From assembly GCF_901827175.1 (NCBI RefSeq), contig NZ_LR594662.1, positions 4,712,001 to 4,776,000 on the forward strand: 64,000 nucleotides of DNA, given 5' to 3'. This document shows positions 28,342-36,913 of the stretch, one piece after another. A program made the translations under genes and the position numbers. Numbering within the stretch: the stretch's first letter is position 1; each line of letters opens with the position of its first letter. The DNA comes from Variovorax sp. RA8 (GTDB lineage Bacteria; Pseudomonadota; Gammaproteobacteria; Burkholderiales; Burkholderiaceae_C). The notes below the pieces were generated by a model. The model had not been told where the DNA came from, made no database searches, and saw nothing but the letters and a program-made list of their open reading frames with translations.

Positions 28342-29511
28342 GTGAAGCTGTATCTTCGCCGTCCCGTGCCTGGTCGGAGCAAGCCGCGCTTGCTATTCCT
28401 TGACGACCGCGAGCGCGTCGTCGAGCTGGCAACGGGTTTTGTAGAGCACAAGAGCGGAAAACTTTCCGCGAAGTCGATTCCGCTTTACGCGCGTCGTATC
28501 AGAGACCTTTGCGCATACCTTGAAAGGCACGAGGTGTTTAGCGCAGTGCGGGTTGATGTTGCACTTACGCAGTTGTCCTTGAGCGTAATCAAGGACTTCT
28601 TGCGCGATAGGGAAGCCTTGGGGCACAAGTCCCAGACCCTGCGCGGCTACGAAATAACAATTCGCGAGCTTTGCAAGTGGCTTCCTTCTGCGGAGGCAGG
28701 GAACGCCTTGTCGCGAGACCCTTTCGTGAGCGACTCCTGGCTTACGGCCAAGCCAATCAGCGAGCTGCCAGCCCTAACCACTGTGGATGTGGTTATCAGG
28801 TTGTTGATGCACATGAACTTCGAAGAGCATCGAATGGTGGCCCACTTCATGTTCGATACAGGGCTACGTATTTCCGAAGTCGGGCGCGTCCTCAAGAGCG
28901 ACATTCCAGACCCGACTCAGTACCCCCGTAGCGTGATGTACTTCCCGCTCTTTGTCCGCGGCGTGAAGGGCAGGCAGGACGAAGTGAATCACCGGGCCAC
29001 AATTATCTCTAGAGCGATGATTGCTCGAATCAACAAGTATCACAACTCGTCCCATTACATAAGAAGCGCCCGCAAACTCGTTGAATCACACCAGAGCGGC
29101 GTAAAGCAAGCGGAGTCACCGGCGGCTTTCCTGCCCGCATTCCTGAACACCGAAGGCAAAGCGCTCACCCAGGACGCCATCGAGAACTTCATCAGGGATG
29201 CGGCGAAGAGAGCTGACCTGCACATCAGCTCTCACAAGCTCCGCCATGGCACTGGTTATTCCATCCTCCGCTCCGAGCACGGCAAGACCATGCTGGATAA
29301 CCTCATCATTCTGAAGAAAGCGCTGGGCCACAAGCTGCTCTCCACCACTGAAGGCTACACAAACGTTCCGGCCGTCGCACTGGCCCGCAACGCCTTAAAC
29401 ACTCATCCTGAAGACATCGTCTTCCGTTTCGAAGAAGCGCAGTCAATCTTCGACCAAACGTATCTCGCCTCGCACTCGCAACTGAGGAAGCGTCGAGGGG
29501 TTGCATCGTGA
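28342..29511 (+). CDS. tyrosine recombinase 1 of the island (GinA-like)
   Basis: 389 residues from the GTG at 28342. It has a SAM-like N-terminal DNA-binding region and a full tyrosine recombinase catalytic set: Arg176 in TGLRISEV, His298 and Arg301 in SHKLRHG, His330 in ALGHK and the nucleophile Tyr339 in TTEGYTNV. It is the first gene of a four-gene operon at the island's left end and overlaps the next gene by 4 bp (GTGA). By analogy with GInt islands and Tn554-like elements, all the operon's proteins are expected to act together in excision and integration. A longer frame to 28276 exists but lacks conserved content. Confidence 0.85.
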   Translation: MKLYLRRPVPGRSKPRLLFLDDRERVVELATGFVEHKSGKLSAKSIPLYARRIRDLCAYLERHEVFSAVRVDVALTQLSLSVIKDFLRDREALGHKSQTLRGYEITIRELCKWLPSAEAGNALSRDPFVSDSWLTAKPISELPALTTVDVVIRLLMHMNFEEHRMVAHFMFDTGLRISEVGRVLKSDIPDPTQYPRSVMYFPLFVRGVKGRQDEVNHRATIISRAMIARINKYHNSSHYIRSARKLVESHQSGVKQAESPAAFLPAFLNTEGKALTQDAIENFIRDAAKRADLHISSHKLRHGTGYSILRSEHGKTMLDNLIILKKALGHKLLSTTEGYTNVPAVALARNALNTHPEDIVFRFEEAQSIFDQTYLASHSQLRKRRGVAS

Positions 29512-31601
29512 CCGGAAGAACTCGTCCACATGAACTCCCCCCGGACGTCCGCGACTACGGCAAACCACCTCACCCGACGCCGGACAGGCCGTATGCACAA
29601 GTGCAATGGATTTTCCAGCGGGTCATCTCGCTGAAGGCGACGCCGGCGACTCGTGGTCACTACGAGTTTGCATTGAAGTTCTACCTCGAGCACCTGAGGG
29701 CCGAGAAGATGACCGAGCCCTTCCTCTTGAAGAAGGAATGGGACCAGTACGCGCTCATGAGTTTTCGAGAGCAGGTCGAGCGGCGCGGTGCGAACGAGGA
29801 CATCAAGTACGCCTCCCTGACGCTCATGGGGCTATTCAGCTGTGTGCGTGTAGTCATGAGGCACGCAGCCTCAGAAGGCCATCTAGCATGCGAGGCTGTC
29901 GCCGACGTAACCTACGGGTCGGGAGCTACCGAAACAGATATCTATGCTGCCTATTCAGACGGAGAGATGGCGCAGGTCATCGACGTCTTAGGAAGCAGCC
30001 TGCAACACGTCCGGGCGGCCCTCAAGCCCTATGTGCCTCAGCCCGCCGACGCCGGCCGAGACCCACGCGTGGAGAAACAGCGCGGAAATGCGAATGGCTA
30101 CGGTTTTGGTGTCAAAGTAAATATGCGGTGGTATTTCGAGCATGTGCTTCAGTGCGTGCCCATCACGTACGCCAGTCGCCAGGAGGAGCATAAGACCTTC
30201 CTCACAGAAGCCAGCCTAACTCACGGCGGGCTCCACACATTGTATCGGCGCTGGGGAGTTACTGTCGCTTTCGGCATTGACATGCTGATGCCCCTGGTCA
30301 TGCAGCTGGCTTACCTCACCGGCCTAAACCCGGGCCCACTGCTGGCACTAGACATTGACTGCTATGGAGAAAAGCACCCGGCGACCAACTCTCCATATCT
30401 TCGCTTCGTAAAGTCCAAGACTTCAAGCCAGCATGAGTTGCACCTCAACCTCCTTGATGCGGATGAAAAAGACGAGGAGGCACCTCTCGTAAACAACGAG
30501 AAGATGTTCGCACAGGAGCTGCGGTACTTGCCGCGCAAACAGGCGCATCAAATCGCTAAGACCATCGGGATGATATTGAGCGCCACCGCACTTCTCCGAG
30601 AGGAACTACCTGCAGAAAGTCCCCACAAGCGCAGGCTGCTCATCTATCGCGCGACGAGCAATTTTTCTGACGGACAAGTCTGCGGACTCAGCCCCGCCGC
30701 ATCGAGCCAGTGGTGTCGGCTAGTCGTCAAGAAATACAACTTGGTCGGAGATGACGGAGGTCCGCTCAAGCTCAACCTTGTTCGATTCAGGTCGTCAAAG
30801 TTAACCGAACTCGCGCGACAAGGGAGGGACCTGCTAGAGATTCGCCTGATTGGAAATCACAAGAATGTCCGCACCACCATGGCGTACCTAAGCAGGCGTA
30901 ACCTGGACGTCACGGCAAACCGAGTGCTGCGGAACGCCTTGGAGCAGATTCACGCGAATCGAGAGGAGTTCGGCACCGAGAGTTGCGCTCGCCCATCAGA
31001 TGAAAAGCCGATTCAAATCTTCCGAGGAATCGTGTCCGACTGCAAGAACGTGTTCGACCCGCCGAAGAAGGTCCGCCTGGCACGGAGCTATCAAGCGGGC
31101 AAGGCCTGCAGTCGCTTCAACATGTGCTTGTTCTGCAAGAACATCATCATCTTTCGAGAACACCTCCCGCTACTGATTGCCTACCTCGGCCAGATTAACG
31201 TCTCCCTGGAAAACAATGTTCAGAACGTCCCTAACCCCAGACTGTACGAGGATTCGAAGGCAATGAAGCTGCTGTCAGTGAAGGCGTGGTGGAAGAGATT
31301 CGACGGGTCTCGCTCATCTATCGCGAGGCACCTCATCTGTTCGCCCTTCGAGGCCGCACCGCCGGGAAGACAAAGCCGGCAACGCTTATTCCCTTTGTTC
31401 GGGCCATGCTGGTCTTCTTCACCATCGTTGATGAAATTCGACTGGAAGCACTTGAAGAACTCGGCCTTGCCTCGTACCACACGCAGGCTAGTTCGATTGC
31501 GGACGTCCACTTTGCGGAGATTAAACTCGCTCTGGAACGCACTCCCAATGCTGATGGCCCGGTACTTCGAAAGGGACTGCGCTTTCTTTGCTCGGTCGTA
31601 A
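29508..31601 (+). CDS. tyrosine recombinase 2 of the island (GinB/TnpB-like), 3' end uncertain
   Basis: 697 residues as an open frame. Recombinase landmarks are partly degenerate: the first-arginine position reads TGLNPGPLL (Asn274 instead of Arg), the HxxR box reads RFRSS (426-430), but GNH (His451) and the nucleophile TTMAYL (Tyr460) remain. A Cys cluster CSRFNMCLFC follows near 531-540, common in this family. From about 31262 the frame loses family-like character and the last 316 bp are shared with the next gene's frame, so the true end is probably near 31250, or a frameshift/deletion joins the two genes. Confidence 0.78.
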   Translation: MTGRTRPHELPPDVRDYGKPPHPTPDRPYAQVQWIFQRVISLKATPATRGHYEFALKFYLEHLRAEKMTEPFLLKKEWDQYALMSFREQVERRGANEDIKYASLTLMGLFSCVRVVMRHAASEGHLACEAVADVTYGSGATETDIYAAYSDGEMAQVIDVLGSSLQHVRAALKPYVPQPADAGRDPRVEKQRGNANGYGFGVKVNMRWYFEHVLQCVPITYASRQEEHKTFLTEASLTHGGLHTLYRRWGVTVAFGIDMLMPLVMQLAYLTGLNPGPLLALDIDCYGEKHPATNSPYLRFVKSKTSSQHELHLNLLDADEKDEEAPLVNNEKMFAQELRYLPRKQAHQIAKTIGMILSATALLREELPAESPHKRRLLIYRATSNFSDGQVCGLSPAASSQWCRLVVKKYNLVGDDGGPLKLNLVRFRSSKLTELARQGRDLLEIRLIGNHKNVRTTMAYLSRRNLDVTANRVLRNALEQIHANREEFGTESCARPSDEKPIQIFRGIVSDCKNVFDPPKKVRLARSYQAGKACSRFNMCLFCKNIIIFREHLPLLIAYLGQINVSLENNVQNVPNPRLYEDSKAMKLLSVKAWWKRFDGSRSSIARHLICSPFEAAPPGRQSRQRLFPLFGPCWSSSPSLMKFDWKHLKNSALPRTTRRLVRLRTSTLRRLNSLWNALPMLMARYFERDCAFFARS

Positions 31602-33046
31602 TGAAAGGAAAGTTCTTTGGCGGCGACGTTCAATGGAATGAAGCAGACGTTTCTACGCTTGAGTTCCGAAAGTCAGGAAAGCGCGACGACTTCGAACGTC
31701 TTCTCCCGAACAGCCTTTTCCGCTTCCTAAGCAACACCACGTGTGATGACGTTTCAGGTTTCCTGCATCTACTTGGGCTGCCTCGGCTTGACTTCACCAC
31801 GTCTCCTGCAATGCCCGATTTTGCCAACCAGCCTCGGCAGCTTCGTGATGCGTGGGAGGACTACATCACAATTCGGTTAGTCGACCGGCACGCGAGCTTC
31901 AAAGCCGGGAAAAAGGCCATCGGCTCAAGAACGTTGAGGAGGCGCTTTGAGTCCAAGTACGGCTTTACTGCGGGACGGCTGCTCGACTACTACTACAGGG
32001 TGCAGCGGGCTGCCTACTCAGTCATAGGCCTCTACGTCGGGGGCCGCTATTCCGACCTCACAAGCTTTGTCTCAGGCTGCGTACGAGAGCAACATGGTGG
32101 GTACGTTCTGGTTGGCACGGAGACAAAGCACGTCCCCGAGACGGCGCCGGAGAATCGAGATGTCTGGCCTGCTATCAACATCATGCGCGATGCGCTCGTG
32201 TGTCTGGAGCAAATATCGAGGGTTACCTGCAATCCCTACCTCATTTCCGGCAGAGAGACCGTGGCGCCTCGCGAGACGCCCGCTCCGCTTTCGCTGACCG
32301 GGCTGTGCGAAGGCATGACGCACTATCTCCGTGAGGTCGACACGAATGGGAGCTGGGCGTCGTGGCGCATCAGCTCAAACCAGCTGCGCCACACGCTAGT
32401 GCACCAGCTTGCGAGGGCCGACGTCAGCACTGTCTTCATCTCATACCAGCTGAAACACCTCTACACCGCGTTGGCAGAACTCCCTCCAGACGTCACCCTT
32501 GGGTACGGGAATCTCACCGAGCAGCGCATGCAACGCGCCACCGCTTCAGCTGAAGCGAACGCTGCCGCCGCTAGGGCCCTGTTCGACCCAGACAGGGCCA
32601 AGTCTGGCGGCCTGGGAGACGAGTTCAATAAACGGATGAAGGTCTATTTCGAAGGCAGGATGGCAGCCGGGATGAGCAAGGAAGAAGTCATCCTTGAGCT
32701 GGCGGCAGCAGGCAATCCATTCGTGAACGTGGGGCCAGGCTACTGCGGCGGCGTACGGGAGGAGGAATACGCCGATGGGACAAAGGAAAAACCACCATGT
32801 CTCGGCCAGCTGGAGTGCAATACGGGCACGTGCCACAACTCAGTAATCACCCAAATTCACAAGGTCCATTGGGCAGCCATCAGGGACAAAAACAAAGAGT
32901 ATGCTAAGGACCCGCGACTGTCCCATGCCGCCGAGCATTTTAGAGAGGCTGTTGAGACTGCAAACAAGGTGCTCAACGACCTAGACGCTTCGACAACAGA
33001 CGATGTCCAAGACAACGCTTCCGACTCCCCTGGTGGAGAGGAATGA
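31286..33046 (+). CDS. tyrosine recombinase 3 of the island (GinC-like), 5' end uncertain
   Basis: 586 residues from a GTG. Catalytic landmarks: Arg254 in VGGRYSDL, NQLRHT (Arg368; Asn/Gln replaces the usual His), His391 and Tyr407 in TLGYGN. A C-terminal Cys/His-rich segment (GYCGG, CLGQLECNTGTCHNS) may bind zinc. The in-frame sequence is open back to about 31235 (no stop until 31232), so the start could be earlier than 31286; there is no clear ribosome site. It overlaps the fourth gene by 44 bp. Together with genes 1, 2 and 4 it defines a GInt-like integration module. Confidence 0.8.
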   Translation: MVEEIRRVSLIYREAPHLFALRGRTAGKTKPATLIPFVRAMLVFFTIVDEIRLEALEELGLASYHTQASSIADVHFAEIKLALERTPNADGPVLRKGLRFLCSVVMKGKFFGGDVQWNEADVSTLEFRKSGKRDDFERLLPNSLFRFLSNTTCDDVSGFLHLLGLPRLDFTTSPAMPDFANQPRQLRDAWEDYITIRLVDRHASFKAGKKAIGSRTLRRRFESKYGFTAGRLLDYYYRVQRAAYSVIGLYVGGRYSDLTSFVSGCVREQHGGYVLVGTETKHVPETAPENRDVWPAINIMRDALVCLEQISRVTCNPYLISGRETVAPRETPAPLSLTGLCEGMTHYLREVDTNGSWASWRISSNQLRHTLVHQLARADVSTVFISYQLKHLYTALAELPPDVTLGYGNLTEQRMQRATASAEANAAAARALFDPDRAKSGGLGDEFNKRMKVYFEGRMAAGMSKEEVILELAAAGNPFVNVGPGYCGGVREEEYADGTKEKPPCLGQLECNTGTCHNSVITQIHKVHWAAIRDKNKEYAKDPRLSHAAEHFREAVETANKVLNDLDASTTDDVQDNASDSPGGEE

Positions 33047-33527
33047 ACGCGACTATGACGAACTATCCGTCAGGATTGAGGCCGCGCTCAAAAAGCTCGA
33101 AACTGACCATCGACTCAAACTGACGCAGGAGACCTTTCGTCGGCTAGCAGGCTGCAGTCGGGGAACCTTGTACAACCGCGGCGCCATTGCCAAATTTGAG
33201 GCTTTGAAGGCTGCGCGGCGTACAGCTAAAACGGAACTAGCTAGCGCGAACGCTTCTAAAACGGCCGGCTCGGCAGCAGGTCAGGTCGAGGCCTCCGAGA
33301 CCGAGGTTGAACGTCTGGAGCGAATGCTGGCGGACAGTCGAGAAGAGGTCGGGCGCTGGAGAGACGAGTGCAAGGAGCTGAGGACCAAGCTTGAGCAAGC
33401 GATGAACCTGCTCAAGACGGTTTCAGATACCTCCCCGAAGTCCGGCACCACCCCATCCAACGCACCTGCTGCGCCCCAAAAGCGTGGCCAGGTCGTCACG
33501 CTGGCCGGCGAGCCCCTGCCAAAATAG
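33003..33527 (+). CDS. small coiled-coil protein of the recombinase operon (GinD/TnpC-like)
   Basis: 174 residues. An N-terminal helix-turn-helix-like segment (LTQETFRRLAGCSRGTLYNRG, about 40-60) is followed by an Ala/Ser-rich linker and a predicted coiled coil (about 95-140, heptads in EVERLERMLADSREEVGRWRDECKEL given here only in part), then a Pro-rich tail. Small proteins of this build accompany multi-recombinase modules (GinD of GInts, TnpC of Tn554) and are needed for or direct recombination there. Its start lies inside the end of recombinase 3. Confidence 0.7.
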   Translation: MSKTTLPTPLVERNERDYDELSVRIEAALKKLETDHRLKLTQETFRRLAGCSRGTLYNRGAIAKFEALKAARRTAKTELASANASKTAGSAAGQVEASETEVERLERMLADSREEVGRWRDECKELRTKLEQAMNLLKTVSDTSPKSGTTPSNAPAAPQKRGQVVTLAGEPLPK

Positions 33528-33627
33528 GCCTGCTGTTCCTCCCCAAGCATTCTGACGAGTCGCCTGCCAAAATCTGGGCTGACCGGCGGTTGCTATACGA
33601 TTTCAACCTAGCTTCCGCGTCCGCATC

Positions 33628-34614
33628 ATGAAACAGTACCTCAACCTCGTCCAGAACATCTTTGACAACGGAAGCTGGCAAACGAACCGAACCGGCGTTC
33701 GTACCCTCAGTCTTCCTGGAGCAATGCTTCGGTTTGACCTGCAAGAAGGTTTTCCGGCCGTCACCACGAAAAAGTTGGCGTTCAAGGCCGCAGTCGGCGA
33801 ACTGGTTGGGTTCCTACGCGGTTATCGAAGCGCGGCCAAGTTTCGCGGCCTTGGTTGCAAGGTGTGGGACCAAAACGCGAACGAAAACGCCCAGTGGCTC
33901 GCAAACCCGTATCGACTGGAAATGGACGACCTAGGTCCGGTCTACGGGGTTCAGTGGCGCAACTGGCCTGCTTACAAGCTCATTGACCCCAACCAGCCCC
34001 AAGGGCAACGACAAATTGAGGACGCGTTGGGGCGGGGTTTCAGTCGAATCGGGAACGTCGACGGGACTGACGGACAGCAATCCGGGGTCCTCTTGTATAA
34101 GGCCGTTGACCAACTGCGCCAGTGCCTAGACACAATCATGACGGACCCTGGCAGCCGCCGCATCCTCTTCCATGGCTGGAACTGGGCGCAATTGGATGAG
34201 ATGGCTCTCCCCCCTTGCCATCTGCTGTACCAATTCCTGGCCAATCCGAGCAAGAAGGAAATTTCGCTCTGCCTCTACATCAGGTCAAACGACGTCGGAC
34301 TGGGGACACCCTTCAATCTCACAGAGGGCGCAGCTCTTATGCATCTGGTTGGTCGACTGACAGGATACAAGCCACGTTGGTTTACATACTTTGTGGGCGA
34401 TGCGCACATCTACGAAACTCATGTAGACATGCTTACGGAGCAACTGAAGCGTGAACCCTTCGAAGCTCCAAAGCTCATCCTGTCTGACCGTATTCCTTCT
34501 TACGAGGTGACTGGTACCTATGAGCCAGAGTGGCTCGAAAAGGTTGAGCCATCCGACTTTTTGCTCGATGGTTACCGGCATCACGAGCACATAACTGCAC
34601 CGATGGCGGTATAG
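33628..34614 (+). CDS. thyA: thymidylate synthase carried by the island
   Basis: Complete 328-residue thymidylate synthase that methylates dUMP to dTMP with methylene-tetrahydrofolate. Seen: [29 protein letters not shown]178-179 phosphate-binding region (DPGSRRIL), catalytic Cys197 in [19 protein letters not shown] and a C-terminal [11 protein letters not shown] roughly 50-residue insertion (about 115-165) sets it apart from the short host enzyme (277 residues), as in some pseudomonad and phage-type ThyA proteins. GC and codon use match the island, not the host. It most likely replaces the host gene destroyed by the insertion. Confidence 0.92.
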   Translation: MKQYLNLVQNIFDNGSWQTNRTGVRTLSLPGAMLRFDLQEGFPAVTTKKLAFKAAVGELVGFLRGYRSAAKFRGLGCKVWDQNANENAQWLANPYRLEMDDLGPVYGVQWRNWPAYKLIDPNQPQGQRQIEDALGRGFSRIGNVDGTDGQQSGVLLYKAVDQLRQCLDTIMTDPGSRRILFHGWNWAQLDEMALPPCHLLYQFLANPSKKEISLCLYIRSNDVGLGTPFNLTEGAALMHLVGRLTGYKPRWFTYFVGDAHIYETHVDMLTEQLKREPFEAPKLILSDRIPSYEVTGTYEPEWLEKVEPSDFLLDGYRHHEHITAPMAV

Positions 34615-34825
34615 CTACCGACCGCCAATATTTCGGGACGCGCGCCTGATAGGCAAGAGTGCTACTCTGGCCCGCACTTCGTGCGCATCTTTCCCGACCT
34701 GTACTGTCGTGGTAGTGACCAATCGGCGCATTTGTCACGCCGGCGCCTAAACACGTTGGGTCTGGCAGCCATGCGCTGCCCCCGGAAATTCGTAGAGCTT
34801 AGGTCTAGAGTCCGATCAACCCGAA

Positions 34826-35101
34826 ATGGAGATCGGACCGATGAAGAAGCGATACACCGAGGAACAGATCATTGGCTTCCTGCGTGAGGCCGATGCGGGC
34901 ATGCCGGTCAAGGAGCTGTGCAGGAAGCATGGCTTCAGCGAGCCGAGCTACTACGCCTGGAAGGCTAAGTTCGGTGGCATGAACGTCTCGGACGCGCAGC
35001 GCCTGAAGTCGCTGGAGGCAGAGAACACTAAGCTGAAGAAGCTGCTGGCCAACTCGATGCTCGAGATCGACGCCATGCGCGAGGTGCTCAAGGGAAAGTG
35101 A
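34826..35101 (+). CDS. IS3-family transposase OrfA
   Basis: 91 residues: a helix-turn-helix DNA-binding part (KRYTEEQIIGFLREA, LCRKHGFSEPSYYAWKAKF) and a leucine-zipper-like C-terminus (LKSLEAENTKLKKLLA). A slippery heptamer GGGAAAG at 35092-35098 lies in the X-XXY-YYZ phase directly before the OrfA stop, so a -1 shift would give the OrfAB fusion transposase, the usual mode for IS3 elements. Confidence 0.9.
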   Translation: MEIGPMKKRYTEEQIIGFLREADAGMPVKELCRKHGFSEPSYYAWKAKFGGMNVSDAQRLKSLEAENTKLKKLLANSMLEIDAMREVLKGK

Positions 35102-35976
35102 AGGCCGTGGCGGCGCGGCGCGAGGTCGTGCGGCAGTTTCGGGGTCTGGGCCTGAGCGAACGCCGGGCCCTCAGGCTGGTGGGCATGAGTGCCAGCACGC
35201 TGCGCTACGAACCCCGCGACGACGGCAATGCGGCCTTGCGCGAGCGCCTGAAGGAGCTCGCGGGGCAGCACCGCCGCCACGGCTACCGCATGCTGCACAG
35301 CCGGCTGCAAATCGACGGTTGGGCCATCAACGTGAAGCGCACCTACCGGATCTATCGCGAAGAGGGCTTGATGGTGCGAAAGCGGCGGCGCAAGAAGCTG
35401 CCGGTGCCAGAGCGCCAGCCACTGGTACGCCCGACACAACCCAACGAGGTGTGGAGCATGGACTTTGTGTTTGATGAGCTGGCCAATGGCCGGCGGGTAA
35501 AGACGCTGACGGTGGTGGACGACTGTTCCAAGGAGTCGGTGCAGATCGTTGCCGACACATCGATCCCCGCGCTGTACGTGACGCGCGTGCTAGACCAGGC
35601 CAAGGCCGAGCGGGGCTTGCCCAAGGTGATCCGCACCGACAACGGCCCGGAGTTCGCCGGACGCACGATGCAGACCTGGGCGGCGAAGAACGGCGTGGAG
35701 CTGCGCTTCATCCAGCCCGGCAAGCCGGTGCAGAACGCCTACATCGAGAGCTTCAACAGCCGCTTCCGCGACGAGTGCCTGTCGCAGCACTGGTTTGCCA
35801 GCTTGAGCCACATGCGCAGCGTCATCGACAACTGGCGCGAGGACTACAACCATCGCCGGCCGCACAGTACCCTGGGGTACGTGCCGCCGGCCGTGTTCGC
35901 CGCGCGTTGCTGCCAGCTCGCTGGCAGCAACGCGCAAACAGTCGCATCAACTACGATGCAAACCCCTGGACTCTAG
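35098..35976 (+). CDS. IS3-family transposase OrfB (DDE integrase)
   Basis: 292 residues in the -1 frame relative to OrfA. It has the HTH_21 segment (HRRHGYRMLHSRL) and an rve integrase core with the DDE triad visible as WSMDFVFDE, IRTDNGPEF and ENAYIE-type NAYIESFN followed by FRDECL. It is expected to be made as the OrfAB fusion by frameshifting at GGGAAAG; an internal GTG at 35098 could give OrfB alone. Complete, without stops. Confidence 0.92.
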   Translation: MKAVAARREVVRQFRGLGLSERRALRLVGMSASTLRYEPRDDGNAALRERLKELAGQHRRHGYRMLHSRLQIDGWAINVKRTYRIYREEGLMVRKRRRKKLPVPERQPLVRPTQPNEVWSMDFVFDELANGRRVKTLTVVDDCSKESVQIVADTSIPALYVTRVLDQAKAERGLPKVIRTDNGPEFAGRTMQTWAAKNGVELRFIQPGKPVQNAYIESFNSRFRDECLSQHWFASLSHMRSVIDNWREDYNHRRPHSTLGYVPPAVFAARCCQLAGSNAQTVASTTMQTPGL

Positions 35977-36628
35977 ATCGAAGTGCTACGAATGCCGGGG
36001 GCAGCGCACGGTTAGGCAAGAGCTCCATCGTCAACTTGCCCCTCTACTCGCTGGCGCAGCACTCTACCGAATGGAAGTCCACGAAGACGCCGACGTCGTT
36101 CAGGTGGTCACGACCCTGCCGCCGGCTCCAAGCGCAGTAGCGGTCGAACTGACAGAACTTGCATCTGGGCTTTGGGGGATGGTCGATACTAAGGAGGTGC
36201 TACCGGCCTTGGCTGAGCGGGCAAGGCAGCGCTTTTGTGTGATGACTCCGTTCATTGATGAAGTAGGCGCACCCGTTGTCAAGAACCTCTTTGAGCGCAG
36301 TCGAGCATGCGCAAAGAAGTCGCTTGTCATCAGAGCAACACCAGAGGGTGCGCTGCCGTCTGCCGTACAGAGTATTAGGTCCGACCTCGACGACTTGGGT
36401 GTGCAGATTCTCAGTTTACGAAAGGGTAGGACGGATGCTGCGGGGTATGAGACTTTTCATGCGAAGGTCATACTCGCTGATGAGGACGAGGTATACGTGG
36501 GTTCGGCAAACATGACTCGTTGGTCGTTCGAGCAGTCGCTTGAACTCGGTGTACTCATTCGGGGAAAGGCGGCTCAATCAATTGCTCGTTTGGTGGATGC
36601 CGTCGCGTCGGTGTCGACTGGATTCTGA

Positions 36629-36913
36629 TGAACGACCACCAAACACGGAGCCACGGCTGCCATCAACTTGAAGAACACTTACGCCCTCCAAGAGTCAAAA
36701 CGATTCGTTCGAAGCACTGGGACGCCGCCAGCCTATATCCGGTGGCGAGGAAGCAGACAGTGGCAGGCCGGGGGAAGGTGGACCACTGGCACTTGGACGG
36801 ACGGGCCGCGGAGTTAAGCGTCCTATGGCGGCACTTAATTCCGCTGGCAACGGTCATTGGTTTGGGTCGCACGACGACTAGTTGTCGGCTTAGTCCGCGC
36901 TGTCTAACTCGCG
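36629..36913. other. spacer between the PLD and PD-(D/E)XK genes
   Basis: 285 bp with no convincing gene. An open frame of 109 codons starts at the PLD stop but has an Arg/His/Thr-rich, unstructured composition and no recognisable domain. The stretch around 36813-36903 has GTTAAGC and GTCTAAC words, but in an order that does not make an integron attC site. It may contain the terminators of the two convergent genes; none is clear. Confidence 0.4.

Larger units (their letters stand above)
34777..36003 (+). mobile_element. IS3-family insertion sequence, IS407-like
   Basis: 1227 bp bounded by imperfect inverted repeats starting TGCCCCCGG (left 34777; right end reads the complement at 36003), similar over about 36 bp up to TCTAGAGTCC. 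Flanking 4-bp direct repeats GCGC occur at 34773-34776 and 36004-36007, the target-duplication length typical of the IS407 group. It contains orfA and orfB in a -1 frameshift arrangement. It sits inside the phospholipase D-like gene. It appears complete and potentially active. Confidence 0.88.
34681..36628 (+). pseudogene. phospholipase D-like (HKD) gene interrupted by an IS3-family element
   Basis: Removing the IS (34777-36003 plus one GCGC copy) joins an upstream frame starting at a GTG (34681) to the frame ending at 36628, giving one continuous protein of about 240 residues. The 3' part (186 codons from the ATG at 36071) holds a single HKD motif, FHAKVILADE, followed by VYVGSANMT and LELGVLIRG. 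Single-HKD proteins of this type include the DrmC protein of DISARM and other nuclease-like defence proteins, but no DISARM partners are here. A shorter product from 36071 would keep the HKD but lose about 55 N-terminal residues. Confidence 0.65.

Noticed and set aside
28094..28345. Short plus-strand frame as a real gene
   Set aside because: Only about 20 codons resemble a recombinase; the rest is unrelated and overlaps the first recombinase start. Kept only as a possible remnant.
36813..36903. Integron attC-like site (GTTAAGC ... GTCTAAC)
   Set aside because: The two words are in the reverse order of an attC site on either strand and no integron integrase is present.
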